64,000 bases of DNA from Streptomyces sp. 3214.6 (GCF_900129855.1 NZ_LT670819.1:7068001-7132000); one strand, 5' to 3'. Counted from the stretch's first letter, positions 42,777-51,172 are shown. A program made the numbers and translations. The notes: generated by a model not told the origin, from the sequence alone.

Positions 42777-43508
42777 ATGAGCGCGGAGTTCGACGGCCGG
42801 ACCGGTTTGTGGGGCAAACTCTCTCGTCGGCTGCGCGCAAGCGGCCCGACCGAGGCCGCCGACGAAGGCGGCCGTGAGACCCTGCTGCTCGCCGCCGCCG
42901 AAGCGGGACTCCCGCTCGCGCCCGCCGCCCACCCGGCCCCCGGCTACGGATGCTCCTGCGACCGGGTCGGCTGTCCGACCCCCGCCCGGCACCCGGTGTC
43001 CTTCGCCTGGCAGACGCAGTCCACCACCGACCGCGCCCAGATCGAGCGCTGGGCCCGCCACCAGCCGCAGGCCAACTTCATCACCGCCACCGGCATGACG
43101 CACGACGTCCTCGACGTGCCCCTGGAGGCGGGCGCGCAGGCCCTGGAGCGGCTGCTCGGCTCCGGCACGGAGGTCGGCCCGGTCGCCGAGAGCGACGACG
43201 GCCGCATGCTCTTCTTCACCCTCACCCGCGGCACCCCCGAGGACGAGGACGAGTGGTGGCCCTGCGAGTTGGACTGCCGGCCCGAGACCATGGACGAACA
43301 CCCCGGCCTGCGCTGGCACTGCCGGGGCTCCTACGTCCTCGTACCGCCCGCCCGCCTCCCCGGCGACGACGCCCGCTCGGTCCACTGGCTGCGCGGCCCC
43401 GAGCACCCCCTGCCCGACCCCCTGACCCTCCTGGAAGCCCTGACGGACGCCTGCGCACGGCACGCGGGCCAGAACGATCCGACGGCGGCTTGGCCCACTC
43501 GCCTTTAG
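42777..43508 (+). CDS. Prim-Pol-domain (bifunctional DNA primase/polymerase N-terminal) protein
   Basis: 243 residues. The segment LPLAPAAHPAPGYGCSCDRVGCPTPARHPVSFAW with its Cys pair, then ANFITATG and DVLDVPLEAG, fits the N-terminal primase/polymerase domain seen alone in many actinobacterial proteins. The metal-binding acidic pair D-x-D/E is only partly visible (DVLDVPLE). ATG at 42777 (GAGGGGA before it) is preferred to 42738. It is convergent with the lipoprotein gene, with stops 7 bp apart. Biological role unknown. Confidence 0.7.
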   Translation: MSAEFDGRTGLWGKLSRRLRASGPTEAADEGGRETLLLAAAEAGLPLAPAAHPAPGYGCSCDRVGCPTPARHPVSFAWQTQSTTDRAQIERWARHQPQANFITATGMTHDVLDVPLEAGAQALERLLGSGTEVGPVAESDDGRMLFFTLTRGTPEDEDEWWPCELDCRPETMDEHPGLRWHCRGSYVLVPPARLPGDDARSVHWLRGPEHPLPDPLTLLEALTDACARHAGQNDPTAAWPTRL

Positions 43509-43515
43509 GGGCGTC

Positions 43516-44526
43516 TCACTCACCCTTCGCTGCGGTCAGTCCCTCCAACCGGCTGAGCACGGACACCTTCCCCTTCGCCGGGTCCAGAGCGACCCCGCTG
43601 GCGACGAACTCCATGGTCAGCGACTGCTTGACCTCGCCGGTCGTCAACGCCTGCACGTTCCTGTTCGAGGTGGGCACCGTCGCGCCCGCCGCGGCCGTCT
43701 GCTTCATGTAGTGGTGCGTGGTGAAGAACACCAACGCGCCGCCGTCCGCGGTGCGCACCGCCAGCGGCGCGTAGTCGCCCTCGGTCAGCTGCTGGTCGAT
43801 GTACTGCGTGACGAGCCCCGGCTTGATGGCGTTCTTCGCGCGGGTGTCGCGCATCGCGTTCGTGTACGCGCCGTCCGCGAAGGAACCCTTGCCGCTCTGC
43901 AAATAGGCCGCGTAGTCCTTGCTCAGGTCCTCGGGCGGCAGCGCCAGCCCGGCGGTGTCCGCCGGCACGGCCTCCGCGACCCCGTCCGCGTCCGTCTCGA
44001 ACTTCGGTACCGAGCCCGGCTCCACCAGCGTCAGATACGTCGCCTGCCAGGGCTCCGCCGTCTCGCCCCGGGTGAACACCATCAGCCAGCGCGCGGTGTC
44101 GCCCTTGTTGCCCTTCGCGTCGGCGATGAACCAGCGCGGCCAGCCCGCCTTCTCCACGATCGTGTACTTCACGTCCGACAACACCAGCGGCGTGTGCTGC
44201 GGGTTGCCGTCCGGGCTGTTGACGTGCCCCGCCCTCAGCCGCGCCGCGTCGATGATCCCGAGGGCGCCGGTGGTGTACTCCGCGTCCAGGGAACTGTCGT
44301 ACGCCTTGTCCGCCTTGTTGTACGCGGTCGTGAACTGCTCGATCGCCTTGGCGGCCTCCGCCTTCGTGGCCGCGGGGAGCACCTCGCGTTCCCCGTGGAC
44401 CACCACACAGCCGCTCGCGGTGAGTGAGACGGCCGTGAGCGACGCCGCTATGAGTGCGTACCGGTCACGCCTGCGGAGCCTTCGAGTCCCTCGAACCCCG
44501 CTTGTCAGGCTGCGTTCCCTGGTCAT
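43516..44526 (-). CDS. Lipoprotein of unknown function, last gene of the efe operon
   Basis: 336 residues. An Arg-rich N-terminus and membrane segment end in the lipobox LTASGC (Cys near residue 40). The mature part begins with EREVLPAATKAEAAKAIEQFTTAYNKADKAYD, suggesting a helical start, and has no family I recognise. The start overlaps the end of efeU by about 60 bp on the same strand, so it is probably co-translated with the iron transporter genes. It may be an accessory iron-related lipoprotein, but this is only context. Confidence 0.75.
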   Translation of the reverse strand: MTRERSLTSGVRGTRRLRRRDRYALIAASLTAVSLTASGCVVVHGEREVLPAATKAEAAKAIEQFTTAYNKADKAYDSSLDAEYTTGALGIIDAARLRAGHVNSPDGNPQHTPLVLSDVKYTIVEKAGWPRWFIADAKGNKGDTARWLMVFTRGETAEPWQATYLTLVEPGSVPKFETDADGVAEAVPADTAGLALPPEDLSKDYAAYLQSGKGSFADGAYTNAMRDTRAKNAIKPGLVTQYIDQQLTEGDYAPLAVRTADGGALVFFTTHHYMKQTAAAGATVPTSNRNVQALTTGEVKQSLTMEFVASGVALDPAKGKVSVLSRLEGLTAAKGE

Positions 44527-45358
44527 CAGGTGACTTCACCTTCCCCTTCCCGGAGGCGAACCCTACCGGGGCGAGGAACAGCGCGAGCGTCGGGATCAGG
44601 TACAGCAGCCACACCGTGACCTGGAGGACCGTCGGGTCGGGCTGGAAGTTGAACACGCCCTTCAGCAGCGTGCCGTACCAGCTGTCCGGCGGGATCGTGT
44701 CGCTGATGTCGAACGCCTTGTCCGTCAACCCCGGTACCCAGTCGGCCTCCTGGAGGTCGTGGAGCCCGTACGCCAGCACGCCCGCGGCCACGACGACGAG
44801 CATGCCGCCCGTCCAGGTGAAGAACTTCGCGAGGTTGATCCTGAGCGCCCCGCGGTAGAACAGCCAGCCCAGCAGCACGGCCGTCGCCAGGCCGAGCGCC
44901 GCGCCGATGAGGGGGCGCGGGGTGCCGTCGCCGGCCGCGTGCACGGACGTCCACACGAACAGGGCCGTCTCCAGGCCCTCCCGGCCGACCGCGAGGAACG
45001 CGGTGGCGACCAGCGCGCCGGTGCCCATTGCGAGGGCCGCGTCCAGCTTGCCGTGCAGCTCCGACTTCAGGTGCCTGGCGGTGCGCCGCATCCAGAACAC
45101 CATCCACGTCACCAGCGCGACCGCGATGATCGACAGGGAGCCGCCGAGCGCCTCCTGCGCCTTGAACGTCAGCTCCTGCGAGCCGAATTCGAGGACGCTG
45201 CCGAAGGCCATCGCGATGGCGACCGCGATGGCGATGCCGGTCCACACGGGCTTCAGCGCGTCCCGGCGGTCGGTCTTCACCAGGTAGGCGATGAGGATGC
45301 AGACGACGAGGCTGGCCTCCAAGCCCTCGCGCAGTCCGATCAGGTAGTTGGAGAACAC
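44465..45358 (-). CDS. efeU: FTR1-family iron permease EfeU
   Basis: 297 residues, about seven membrane helices, with two R-E-x-x-E iron-transport motifs: GLREGLEASL (near residue 8) and VGREGLETAL (near 140). Such permeases import Fe(III)/Fe(II) with EfeO and EfeB. The charged Lys/Asp tail at the C-terminus is cytoplasmic or external. It follows efeB by 3 bp. Confidence 0.92.
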   Translation of the reverse strand: MFSNYLIGLREGLEASLVVCILIAYLVKTDRRDALKPVWTGIAIAVAIAMAFGSVLEFGSQELTFKAQEALGGSLSIIAVALVTWMVFWMRRTARHLKSELHGKLDAALAMGTGALVATAFLAVGREGLETALFVWTSVHAAGDGTPRPLIGAALGLATAVLLGWLFYRGALRINLAKFFTWTGGMLVVVAAGVLAYGLHDLQEADWVPGLTDKAFDISDTIPPDSWYGTLLKGVFNFQPDPTVLQVTVWLLYLIPTLALFLAPVGFASGKGKVKSPDDQGTQPDKRGSRDSKAPQA

Positions 45359-45361
45359 GGG

Positions 45362-46609
45362 CTACGCCTCCTTGGAGAACAGCGTCCGGCCCCACCAGTC
45401 GTCCTTGTCGCGGACGCCCGGCGGGACGGCGAAGACCGCCGAACCCACATGCTGGATGTACTCGTTGAGCGCGTCGGTGGCGAGGTTGCGCTGGACGCGG
45501 ATGAACCCCTCGCGCACGTCACGCTGGTAGGCGAGGAAGAACAGGCCGGCCTCCAGGCGCCCCAGACCGTCGGTGCCGTCGGTGAAGGAGTAGCCGCGGC
45601 GCAGGATCGTCGTCCCGTGGTTGGAGTCCGGGTGCGCGAGCCGCACGTGCGCGTCCGGCTTCATCGCCTTCAGGAACGGCTCGTCGCGTTCCTTCGCCTT
45701 GCCGACGGGAGCGCCCTCGCCCTTGTCCCGGCCGAAGATGTCCTCCTGCTCCTGCAGCGAGGTGCGGTCCCAGGTCTCGATGTGCATGCGGATGCGCCGG
45801 GCGACGAGGTACGAGCCGCCGACCATCCACTGCGGGCCGTCCTTGTCGCCGACCCACACGAACTTCTTCAGCCGGTCCGTCTCCGTGCCCGCGATGTTGC
45901 GGGTGCCGTCCTTGAAGCCCATCAGGTTGCGCGGGGTCTGCGCGTCGGGCGTCGTGGACGACGTCTTGCCGAAGCCGAGCTGCGACCAGCGGATGACGAC
46001 CTTGCCCATGCCGATGCGGGCCAGGTTGCGGATCGCGTGCACGGCGACCTGCGGGTCGTCCGCGCAGGCCTGCACGCACAGGTCGCCGTTGCTGCGGGCT
46101 GCGTCGAGCGCGTCCCCGGCGAACTGGGGCAGGTCGACGAGGGCGTCGGGACGCTCGTGAGCGAGGTCGAACTTCTTGAACAGCGACGGCCCGAAGCCCA
46201 CCGTCAATGTCAGCCGGGACGGCTTGAGGCCCAGGGCCTCGCCGGTGTCGTCCGGGGGCGCCTCGGGGAGCCCGCCGAACGCGCCCTCCCCGACCGCCTT
46301 CCCGGCCGTCATCCGGCGGGCCGCCTCGGTCCACTCCTTCAGTAGCTGGACGAACTCGGCGCGGTCCGCGGTCGTCACGTCGAACGCGGCGAAGTGCAGC
46401 CGGTCCTGGACGGGCGTGGCGATGCCCGCCTGGTACGTGCCGTGGAAGTCGACGGCGGCGCCGGTGTCGGCGGCCGTGGGGTCGACGTCGTTGCCGGTGC
46501 GGGTCATCGCGACCGCGCCGCCGGCCGTGGCGGCGCCGAGCGCGAGCCCGGCCCCGCCCCAGCCGATCAGCGACCGCCGGGACGGACTGCTGCTCTGGTT
46601 CTCCGACAT
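45362..46609 (-). CDS. efeB: Dyp-type heme peroxidase EfeB
   Basis: 415 residues. The N-terminus has a twin-arginine signal (SRRSLIGWGGAGLALGAAT), so it is exported folded with heme. The Dyp core includes GFKDGTRN, with the catalytic Asp in the GXXDG motif, and the heme-ligand region around HPDSNHGTTILRRGYSF. In the Efe system it oxidises Fe(II) or acts on heme. ATG at 46609 is chosen; a GTG at 46630 overlapping the efeO stop would add seven residues. Confidence 0.92.
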   Translation of the reverse strand: MSENQSSSPSRRSLIGWGGAGLALGAATAGGAVAMTRTGNDVDPTAADTGAAVDFHGTYQAGIATPVQDRLHFAAFDVTTADRAEFVQLLKEWTEAARRMTAGKAVGEGAFGGLPEAPPDDTGEALGLKPSRLTLTVGFGPSLFKKFDLAHERPDALVDLPQFAGDALDAARSNGDLCVQACADDPQVAVHAIRNLARIGMGKVVIRWSQLGFGKTSSTTPDAQTPRNLMGFKDGTRNIAGTETDRLKKFVWVGDKDGPQWMVGGSYLVARRIRMHIETWDRTSLQEQEDIFGRDKGEGAPVGKAKERDEPFLKAMKPDAHVRLAHPDSNHGTTILRRGYSFTDGTDGLGRLEAGLFFLAYQRDVREGFIRVQRNLATDALNEYIQHVGSAVFAVPPGVRDKDDWWGRTLFSKEA

Positions 46610-46626
46610 GTCCGTGGTCCCCCCGG

Positions 46627-47766
46627 TCACTTCGCCACGGCGGCGGCGAGCTTGGACAGCGGCTCGGCGAGCGCGTTCACCGCGTCCGAGAGCCCCTTGC
46701 GGTCGGCGGCGCCGACCTTGTCGTACGAGGTGAACTCGTACGACGTCGTGTTCGGCCGGTACTTGTCCAACAGTGTGTTCAGCGCGGCGAACTGCTTGTC
46801 CAGCTCGGTGACCAGGGCGGCGTCGTTGTCCTTGGCGACCGGCTTCAGCAGCTCGTACGCCTGCTGCGCACCCTCGACGTTGGCCTTGAAGTCGACCAGG
46901 TCGGTGTGCGAGTAGGTCTCCTCCTCGCCGGTGACCTTGCCGGTGGCGACCTCGTCGAGGAGTTCCTTGGCGCCGTTGGCCATGGAGGTCGGGGTGATCA
47001 CGGCCTTGCCGACCCGCTGCTTCCAGTCCGTCAGGTCGGCGACGAGCCGGTCGGCGAGGGTCTTGTCCTCGGCGGTGAGCTTCTTGTCCTGCCAGAGGGA
47101 CTTCTCCAGGCGGTGCCAGCCGGTCCACTTCTGGCCGGCTTCCAGGCCGTCCGCGCGGGTGTCGACCAGCGGGTCGATGTCACCGAAGGACTCCGCGACC
47201 GGCTCGGTGCGCTCCCAGCCGATGCGGGAGGGGGCGTAGGCCTTCTTCGCGGCCTCGATGTTCCCGGCCTTGATCGCCGCGACGAAGGTGGCGACCTTGG
47301 GCAGCGTCTCGTCGGCCTGGGTCTGCGCGTAGGAGCGGTAGGCGGCGACGGCCTTGTCCAGGCGGGGGTCGCGCTGGGCTGCGGAGCCGCCGGTGACCTT
47401 GAGGTCCTGGCGGATGCCGTCGCCCTTCATGCCGGGCTTGCAGGCGATCCGGTAGGCGCCGGCCTTCACCTCGGCGGTGACCCGCTGCTTGGTGCCGGGG
47501 CCGATGTTCTCGCGCTCGCTGACCACCCGGTCGTCGGGGAAGAGGATGTAGACCTCGGTGACCTTGGAACCCTTGTTCTCGATGGCGAGTTCGACGTGCC
47601 CGGCGGAGATCTCCTTCTTGGAGGTCTCGCACTTGGAGTCGGTGGCGGTCACGCTGATGACACGGTCGCCGTCTTTCGTGTCGCTCTTCGAGGTGCACCC
47701 GGTGACGGCGGTCAGTGCGGTCACGGCGGTGACGGCGGTGACAACGGACAGTCTGGCGGCTCGCAT
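46627..47766 (-). CDS. efeO: Iron-uptake lipoprotein EfeO
   Basis: 379 residues. A signal peptide rich in VTAVTALT repeats ends in the lipobox TAVTGC, so the protein is membrane-anchored outside. A cupredoxin-like domain (about 40-130, CETSKKEISAGHVELAIENKG...YRIACKPGMKGDG) is followed by the helical M75/imelysin domain with GWERTEPVAESFGDID and the HxxE-type motif in GWHRLEKSLW. EfeO captures iron for EfeU. The first gene of efeO-efeB-efeU, it is preceded by an iron box. Confidence 0.92.
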   Translation of the reverse strand: MRAARLSVVTAVTAVTALTAVTGCTSKSDTKDGDRVISVTATDSKCETSKKEISAGHVELAIENKGSKVTEVYILFPDDRVVSERENIGPGTKQRVTAEVKAGAYRIACKPGMKGDGIRQDLKVTGGSAAQRDPRLDKAVAAYRSYAQTQADETLPKVATFVAAIKAGNIEAAKKAYAPSRIGWERTEPVAESFGDIDPLVDTRADGLEAGQKWTGWHRLEKSLWQDKKLTAEDKTLADRLVADLTDWKQRVGKAVITPTSMANGAKELLDEVATGKVTGEEETYSHTDLVDFKANVEGAQQAYELLKPVAKDNDAALVTELDKQFAALNTLLDKYRPNTTSYEFTSYDKVGAADRKGLSDAVNALAEPLSKLAAAVAK

Positions 47767-47813
47767 TCGGGCTCCCAGCGATGGCTGAATCTTCACGTGA
47801 CACGACTCACAGG

Positions 47814-47832
47814 ATTGGTGAGCCTCGCCTAA
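47814..47832 (-). promoter_or_regulatory. DmdR/IdeR-like iron box upstream of efeO
   Basis: On the minus strand, TTAGGCGAGGCTCACCAAT matches 14 of 19 positions of the IdeR/DmdR consensus TTAGGTTAGGCTAACCTAA. It lies about 48 bp before the efeO start, where iron-dependent repression would act. Confidence 0.7.
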
Positions 47833-47995
47833 CTTATCCAAGGCTTACCTGCGTAATACCCGCCCGTGCCGTGATTCACCTCTCATAGACGCCGCAAGGG
47901 AACGACTCGATCACGGTGGCTCAAAGTGGACCCCAAGAGAAGGTCAAAGGAGATTCAAAGATTCCGCTTGGGGTGACGAGTGCTTCAATTCCCCG

Positions 47996-48640
47996 GTGAC
48001 TGATTACGACGTGCTCCGCGTCTTCTGTGCGCCGAACGGCGGCTATGGCAACGAACTGGCTGTGGTCCGCGAAGGCTCGGTGCTGCCGGACCGCGAGGAC
48101 CGACAGGACCTCGCGGCCAAACTCGGCTTCAGCGAGACGGTGTTCGTCGATGACCCCGAGCGCGGGGTCATCGACATCTACACGCCCACCGTGCGCCTGC
48201 CCTTCGCCGGCTACCCGTGCGTGGGCGTGGCCTGGCTGCTCGACGTGCCCGAGCTCGTCACCCCGGCCGGCGTCGTCGGAACCCGCCTGGACGGGGAGTT
48301 CACCTGGATCGAGGCGCGCGCGGAGTGGGCCCCGCCGCGCACACTCCGTCAGTACGCCACCGCCGCCGAGGTCGAGGACCTGTCCGTACCGCCGCCGGGC
48401 GAGTGGGTATACGCCTGGGCCTGGGAGGACGAGCCCGCCGGTCGCATCCGCGCCCGCGGCTTCCCCGGCCGCGACGACGGCATCGACGAGGACGAGGCGA
48501 CGGGCGCGGCGGCGCTCCTGCTCACCGAGCGCCTCGGCCGTGCCCTGAACATCACCCAGGGTGCGGGCTCGCAGATCCTGACGGCTCCACAGCCCTACGG
48601 ATGGGTGGAGATCGGCGGCCGGGTGTTCCTGGAACGCTGA
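47996..48640 (+). CDS. PhzF-family isomerase/epimerase
   Basis: 214 residues, GTG start. The PhzF pattern is clear: YDVLRVFCAPNGGYGNELAVV, then FSETVFVDD, IYTPTVRLPFAGYPCVGVAW and DEDEATGAAALLLTERLG. The C-terminal GSQILTAPQPYGWVEIGG holds the second half of the active cleft. It is shorter than phenazine PhzF (about 280). The Glu/Asp acid-base residue cannot be fixed by eye. Its metabolite is unknown; no phenazine genes are near. Confidence 0.82.
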   Translation: MTDYDVLRVFCAPNGGYGNELAVVREGSVLPDREDRQDLAAKLGFSETVFVDDPERGVIDIYTPTVRLPFAGYPCVGVAWLLDVPELVTPAGVVGTRLDGEFTWIEARAEWAPPRTLRQYATAAEVEDLSVPPPGEWVYAWAWEDEPAGRIRARGFPGRDDGIDEDEATGAAALLLTERLGRALNITQGAGSQILTAPQPYGWVEIGGRVFLER

Positions 48641-48774
48641 ACCCTACGACCGATTACTGGCTTTTGTGGTGTTTTGGGCGGCCGTACGGGTGGTCTGGGC
48701 GTGTGCGGGCGGGGATCGGCGGGGGTGATCGGGGACCTTTGGGCGTGACCACTCAGTCCCGTGAGAGGAACGCC
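48641..48774. other. Intergenic region before the repeat-protein gene
   Basis: The 134 bases hold the upstream region of the repeat protein. GAGAGGA at about 48762-48768 is its ribosome site. G-rich TGGGCG and GGGGAT units dominate. No other element was identified. Confidence 0.45.
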
Positions 48775-49140
48775 ATGCGTATCCGTTCAGTTCTGGCCGC
48801 AACCGTCCTGGGCATCGCCCTCGCCGCCGCCGGTGCGACGACCGCCACCGCCGACGAGGACGCCGGCTACCGCCACTCCGGCGAGGGCCGCGGTTACCAC
48901 CAGTCCGAGGAGGGCCGCGGGTACAAGGAGTCCGAGGAGGGCCGCGGGTACAAGGAGTCCGAGGAGGGCCGCGGGTACAAGGAGTCCGAGGAGGGCCGCG
49001 GGTACAAGGAGTCCGACGAGGGTTCCGGTCACCGGCACTACTTCGACGAGGACAAGGGCAGCTGCAGCCCGTACATCGGCGCGGTCAAGACGTCCTCGGC
49101 CGACATCTTCTGGGCCGGCAAGCACTGCCACATCATCTGA
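48775..49140 (+). CDS. Small secreted nonapeptide-repeat protein
   Basis: 121 residues. A signal peptide ends near ATTATA|DEDAG (about residue 26). Residues 31-86 then form six or so copies of a nine-residue unit, consensus S-E-E-G-R-G-Y-K-E, with the first two copies more divergent (HSGEGRGYH, QSEEGRGYK). The tail has two cysteines (C97, C118), which may pair. The unit is highly charged and Gly/Tyr-rich, so the mature protein is probably unstructured and extracellular. I do not recognise the family. The 27-bp DNA repeat can change copy number by slippage. Confidence 0.8.
   Translation: MRIRSVLAATVLGIALAAAGATTATADEDAGYRHSGEGRGYHQSEEGRGYKESEEGRGYKESEEGRGYKESEEGRGYKESDEGSGHRHYFDEDKGSCSPYIGAVKTSSADIFWAGKHCHII
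48900..49020 (+). repeat. 27-bp tandem repeat coding for the nonapeptide
   Basis: Four nearly identical 27-bp units (GGCCGCGGGTACAAGGAGTC plus CGAGGAG) run in phase through the gene, flanked by degraded copies. Near-identity at DNA level, including silent positions, points to recent expansion or homogenisation. Confidence 0.85.
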
Positions 49141-49147
49141 CCCGGCA

Positions 49148-49181
49148 CCGGGCCCCCTCGCCGCGGAGCGACGGGGCCCGG
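49148..49181. terminator. Hairpin terminator after the repeat-protein gene
   Basis: CCGGGCCCC (49148-49156) pairs with GGGGCCCGG (49173-49181), and an inner TCGC/GCGA stem closes the loop. It lies between the convergent stops at 49140 and 49204, so it can serve both genes. Confidence 0.7.
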
Positions 49182-49203
49182 CCCGCCCGCCCGCGAAGCC
49201 CGC

Positions 49204-49851
49204 TCACGCCGAGAGCGGGAACTCCTCGCCCAGGGCCCTGAAGACCGCCGTGTTCAGCGCGAAGGCCCGCTTGCACTCGCTCACGATCCGCTGCTTCTCC
49301 AGGTCGTCCGCGCGCACCCCGTCCAGCAGCCTGCGGTAACCCCGCTTGAACGCCGCCGGGTTGCCGATCCGCTCGAAGACGTAGAAGCGGACACCGTCGC
49401 CCCTGCGCTCGAAGCCCCAGGCGCGCTCCGCCCTGTCGCGGATGATCTGCCCGCCGGAGAGGTCGCCCAGGTAGCGCGTGTAGTGGTGGGCGATGTAGCC
49501 GCCAGGCCACCGCTCGGCGCACTCCCGCACCCGCGCCGCGTACGCCTCGGTCGCCGACAGGGCCGAAAGGCCCGTCCGCCACCCGGTGCCCCGCAGATGC
49601 GCCAGGTCCCGCGCCAGCGAGCCGAGCCGGAACAGCTCCGGCCGGATGAAGGGCCCGGCCACCGGATCCGACGCCAGCCCCTCGGCCCCGGCCTCCAGCG
49701 CCTCGTACACGAACCACAGCTGTTCGGTGTAGCGCGTGTAGGCGTCGACGCCGAGCCTGCCGCCGAGGAGGTCGCTCATGAACGGCGAGGTCTCCGCCGC
49801 CACGTGCTGCTCGTGGGACGCCGCGCGGATGGCCGTCGAGAAGGAGTCCAT
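49204..49851 (-). CDS. Heme oxygenase (biliverdin-producing)
   Basis: 215 residues, all-helical HO family. The proximal heme-ligand region is ASHEQHVAAE (H16), and the distal helix is YLGDLSGGQIIRDR with the Gly-rich kink. It cleaves heme to biliverdin, CO and iron. The ATG at 49851 gives the usual family start. It lies some kilobases from the efe genes, so iron recovery is a local theme. The upstream region (49868-49930) has GTCGGC-type half-sites in repeat, possibly an operator. Confidence 0.9.
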   Translation of the reverse strand: MDSFSTAIRAASHEQHVAAETSPFMSDLLGGRLGVDAYTRYTEQLWFVYEALEAGAEGLASDPVAGPFIRPELFRLGSLARDLAHLRGTGWRTGLSALSATEAYAARVRECAERWPGGYIAHHYTRYLGDLSGGQIIRDRAERAWGFERRGDGVRFYVFERIGNPAAFKRGYRRLLDGVRADDLEKQRIVSECKRAFALNTAVFRALGEEFPLSA

Positions 49852-49937
49852 AGCGCCTCCCGGCCGACGCTCGCCGACCCGCTGTCGGCGATTGCCGGAA
49901 CTTGCCGACACTCTGTCGGTAAAAGTCTACAAGAGAA

Positions 49938-49958
49938 AGCCCGCCCCGGCAGGGCGGG
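49938..49958. terminator. Hairpin terminator after the methionine aminopeptidase gene
   Basis: GCCCGCC and GGGCGGGC flank a short loop just left of the aminopeptidase stop (49976) and before the heme oxygenase start, so it would end the leftward aminopeptidase transcript. Confidence 0.6.
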
Positions 49959-49975
49959 CGCTCTCCGGCCGACGG

Positions 49976-50833
49976 TCACGGCAGGGTCAGAATCTCCGCC
50001 CCCGTCTCCGTCACCACCAGCGTGTGCTCGAACTGGGCCGTCCGCTTGCGGTCCTTGGTCACCACGGTCCAGCCGTCGTCCCACATGTCGTAGTCGTGGG
50101 TGCCGAGGGTCAGCATCGGCTCGATCGTGAAGGTCATCCCGGGCTGGATGACGGTCGTCGCGTGCGGGCTGTCGTAGTGCGGGATGATCAGCCCGGAGTG
50201 GAACGACGAGTTGATGCCGTGACCCGTGAAGTCACGGACCACGCCGTAGCCGAAGCGCTTGGCGTACGACTCGATGACCCGGCCGATGATGTTGATCTGC
50301 CGGCCGGGCCGGACCGCCTTGATCGCCCGCTCCAGGGACTCCCGGGTCCGCTCCACCAGCAGCCGCGACTCCTCGTCCACGTCCCCCACCAGGTACGTGG
50401 CGTTGTTGTCGCCGTGCACGCCGCCGATGTACGCGGTCACGTCCAGGTTGACGATGTCGCCGTCGCGCAGCACCGTCGAGTCCGGGATGCCGTGGCAGAT
50501 GACCTCGTTGACGCTGGTGCACAGGGACTTGGGGAAGCCGCGATAGCCCAGGGTCGACGGGTAGGCGCCGTGGTCGCACATGTACTCGTGCGCGACCTTG
50601 TCGAGCTCGTCGGTGGTGACCCCCGGCGAGATCAGCTTCGCGGCCTCCGCCATCGCCTGCGCGGCGATCCGGCCGGCCCGGCGCATCGCCTCGATCGTCT
50701 CGGGCGTCTGCACCTCCGGCCCGGTGTACGGCGTCGGCGCGGGCTTGCCGACGTACTCGGGGCGACGGATGTTTCCCGGCACGGAACGGGTGGGGGACAG
50801 CACCCCTGGAACGAGCAGCGACTGGCCAGACAT
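49976..50833 (-). CDS. map: Methionine aminopeptidase, type I
   Basis: 285 residues. An N-terminal extension (about 40) precedes the pita-bread fold. The five metal ligands lie in order in NLDVTAYIGGVHGDNN (two Asp), DFTGHGINSSFH (His), FTIEPMLT (Glu) and AQFEHTLVV (Glu). It removes the initiator methionine from new proteins. Actinobacteria often have two or three map paralogues; this one has a proline-rich N-terminal arm. Confidence 0.93.
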   Translation of the reverse strand: MSGQSLLVPGVLSPTRSVPGNIRRPEYVGKPAPTPYTGPEVQTPETIEAMRRAGRIAAQAMAEAAKLISPGVTTDELDKVAHEYMCDHGAYPSTLGYRGFPKSLCTSVNEVICHGIPDSTVLRDGDIVNLDVTAYIGGVHGDNNATYLVGDVDEESRLLVERTRESLERAIKAVRPGRQINIIGRVIESYAKRFGYGVVRDFTGHGINSSFHSGLIIPHYDSPHATTVIQPGMTFTIEPMLTLGTHDYDMWDDGWTVVTKDRKRTAQFEHTLVVTETGAEILTLP

Positions 50834-50890
50834 GGAGTTGAGTCTAACGAGCGGCCATGGGGGAACATGTCGGTGGCGAGAGGAGCCGTC

Positions 50891-51127
50891 ATGCCCCTGT
50901 TCAAGAAGCGGACCGTCGGCAAGCCGGGTGAGTGGTACTACTGCCTGGAGCACAAGAAGGTCGAGGAGGGGCCGGACTGCCCGGGCAAGGACCGTTTCGG
51001 CCCGTACCCCACCCGCGCGGAGGCCGAACACGCGATGGAGACCGCCCGCGAGCGCAACCTCCAGTGGGAGAACGACCCCAAGTGGCACGACACCCCGACG
51101 GGCGGCGCCGCCACGGACGACGACTGA
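50891..51127 (+). CDS. Small conserved-type hypothetical protein
   Basis: 78 residues. It has a pair of cysteines (WYYCLEHKKVEEGPDCPGKDRFGPYP) and then a charged helix, TRAEAEHAMETARERNLQWEND, ending in an acidic tail. The ribosome site GAGAGGAG precedes the ATG at 50891. The layout resembles small proteins with a Cys/Tyr turn and a sporulation-repeat-like helix, but I do not recognise a family. It is divergent from map. Confidence 0.7.
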   Translation: MPLFKKRTVGKPGEWYYCLEHKKVEEGPDCPGKDRFGPYPTRAEAEHAMETARERNLQWENDPKWHDTPTGGAATDDD

Positions 51128-51128
51128 T

Positions 51129-51172
51129 CACCCGTCCACGACCCACCCGTCCACGACCCACCCGTCGACGAT
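51129..51172. repeat. 15-bp tandem repeat
   Basis: Three copies of CACCCGTCCACGACC (51129, 51144, 51159, the last degraded) fill the space between the stops of the small hypothetical gene and the MFS gene. Confidence 0.75.

Noticed and set aside
47996..48640. A phenazine biosynthesis cluster, from the PhzF match
   Set aside because: PhzF-fold proteins are widespread and no other phz gene lies near.
48880..49030. A CRISPR array, from the regular 27-bp repeats
   Set aside because: The repeats are contiguous without spacers and encode a continuous in-frame peptide.
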